This document shows, in pieces, positions 5,692-5,999 of a DNA stretch of 5,999 nucleotides. The notes below the pieces were generated by a model. It saw nothing but the letters and a program-made list of their open reading frames with translations, was not told where the DNA came from and did not search any database. Each line of letters begins with the position of its first letter. Within the stretch, counting starts at the first letter, position 1. The stretch is taken from the NCBI GenBank assembly GCA_902779075.1, contig CACZAK010000280.1:1-5999 (forward strand). Direction: 5' to 3'. A program made the translations under genes and the position numbers. This DNA comes from an uncultured bacterium. GTDB taxonomy: Bacteria; Verrucomicrobiota; Kiritimatiellia; RFP12; UBA1067.

Positions 5692-5999
5692 TTTCGACGA
5701 ACGCGGCGCGGCGGCATGTCGGGTTTTCAGTGCCGCTTCCACAAGACCGATGAAGAGCGGATGGGGCGCCGTCGGACGCGACTTGAACTCCGGATGGAAC
5801 TGTCCGGCAATGAAGTACGGGTGCTTTGCCTGAGGCAGCTCGACGATTTCCACGAGCTTGCCATCCGGCGAGACGCCGGAGACCACCAGGCCGGCCGCGA
5901 CAAGCGCGGCCCGCCCTTCGCTGTCGTACGCCAGCTCGTAGCGGTGGCGGTGCCGCTCAGAGATGACCACTGCATTTTCGTTGTTAACCCCGAGGCTCA
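5680..5999 (-). CDS. pyrG: CTP synthase, C-terminal part (partial, runs off the right edge)
   Basis: PyrG aminates UTP to CTP using ammonia from its C-terminal glutamine amidotransferase domain. About 105 residues are visible, all from that class I amidotransferase domain. [11 protein letters not shown] is the family hallmark, and [24 protein letters not shown] carries the His and Glu of the Cys-His-Glu triad (in HPE). [13 protein letters not shown] follows, then a short basic tail ending SKSRA. The nucleophile cysteine and the synthetase domain are outside the window. An apparent GTG start at 5970 is internal, because the frame continues upstream without a stop (SLGVNNENA precedes it). The stop at 5680-5682 lies inside the end of leuB, with no terminator seen between the converging genes. 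Confidence 0.94.
   Translation of the reverse strand, partial: SLGVNNENAVVISERHRHRYELAYDSEGRAALVAAGLVVSGVSPDGKLVEIVELPQAKHPYFIAGQFHPEFKSRPTAPHPLFIGLVEAALKTRHAAAPRSSKSRA

Noticed and set aside
5680..5970. Separate small - strand gene starting with GTG at 5970
   Set aside because: The frame stays open to the window edge and the sequence is the C-terminus of CTP synthase, so it is a partial gene and not a small one.

Overview
This is a GC-rich window from a bacterial chromosome. It holds a complete leucine biosynthesis operon, leuA-leuC-leuD-leuB, on the + strand, between two partial pyrimidine genes on the - strand. At the left edge are the first 236 codons of carB (carbamoyl-phosphate synthase large subunit). 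At the right edge are roughly the last 105 codons of pyrG (CTP synthase). All six protein assignments rest on family motifs and end-to-end resemblance to known proteins. LeuC and LeuD are of the HacA/HacB-like type found in many bacteria and archaea. I infer a high-GC lineage; the palindromic repeats inside genes and the heptamer repeat remind me of PVC-superphylum genomes (Kiritimatiellota, Lentisphaerae, Verrucomicrobia), but that is memory, not a search result, and is weak.

Layout: carB (1-708, -); a 352-base non-coding divergent region with a promoter facing carB and one facing leu; a 24-codon leader peptide containing ten leucines (1061-1135); a transcription attenuator whose four segments can be paired as 1:2, 2:3 and 3:4, ending in a terminator (1161-1198); leuA (1228-2748); leuC (2745-4055, 4-base ATGA overlap); a 7-base tandem repeat that fills the gap to leuD (4082-4558); leuB (4558-5691, 1-base overlap); and pyrG (5680-5999, -), converging with a 12-base overlap on the end of leuB.

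The four Leu enzymes turn 2-oxoisovalerate plus acetyl-CoA into 2-oxoisocaproate, the transamination precursor of leucine. LeuA condenses, LeuC and LeuD together isomerise, and LeuB oxidatively decarboxylates. The leader peptide and attenuator imply that the operon is switched by the supply of charged leucyl-tRNA.

The most unusual structure is a family of short palindromic units beginning GGTAGGG that sit in frame inside two of the four enzymes. LeuC carries an inverted pair (19 extra residues near its N-terminus). LeuB carries a direct tandem pair (17 extra residues in a surface loop). One 26-base unit is identical in both genes but in opposite orientation. This looks like a dispersed palindromic element tolerated within proteins, analogous to the Rickettsia palindromic elements but unrelated in sequence as far as I can judge.
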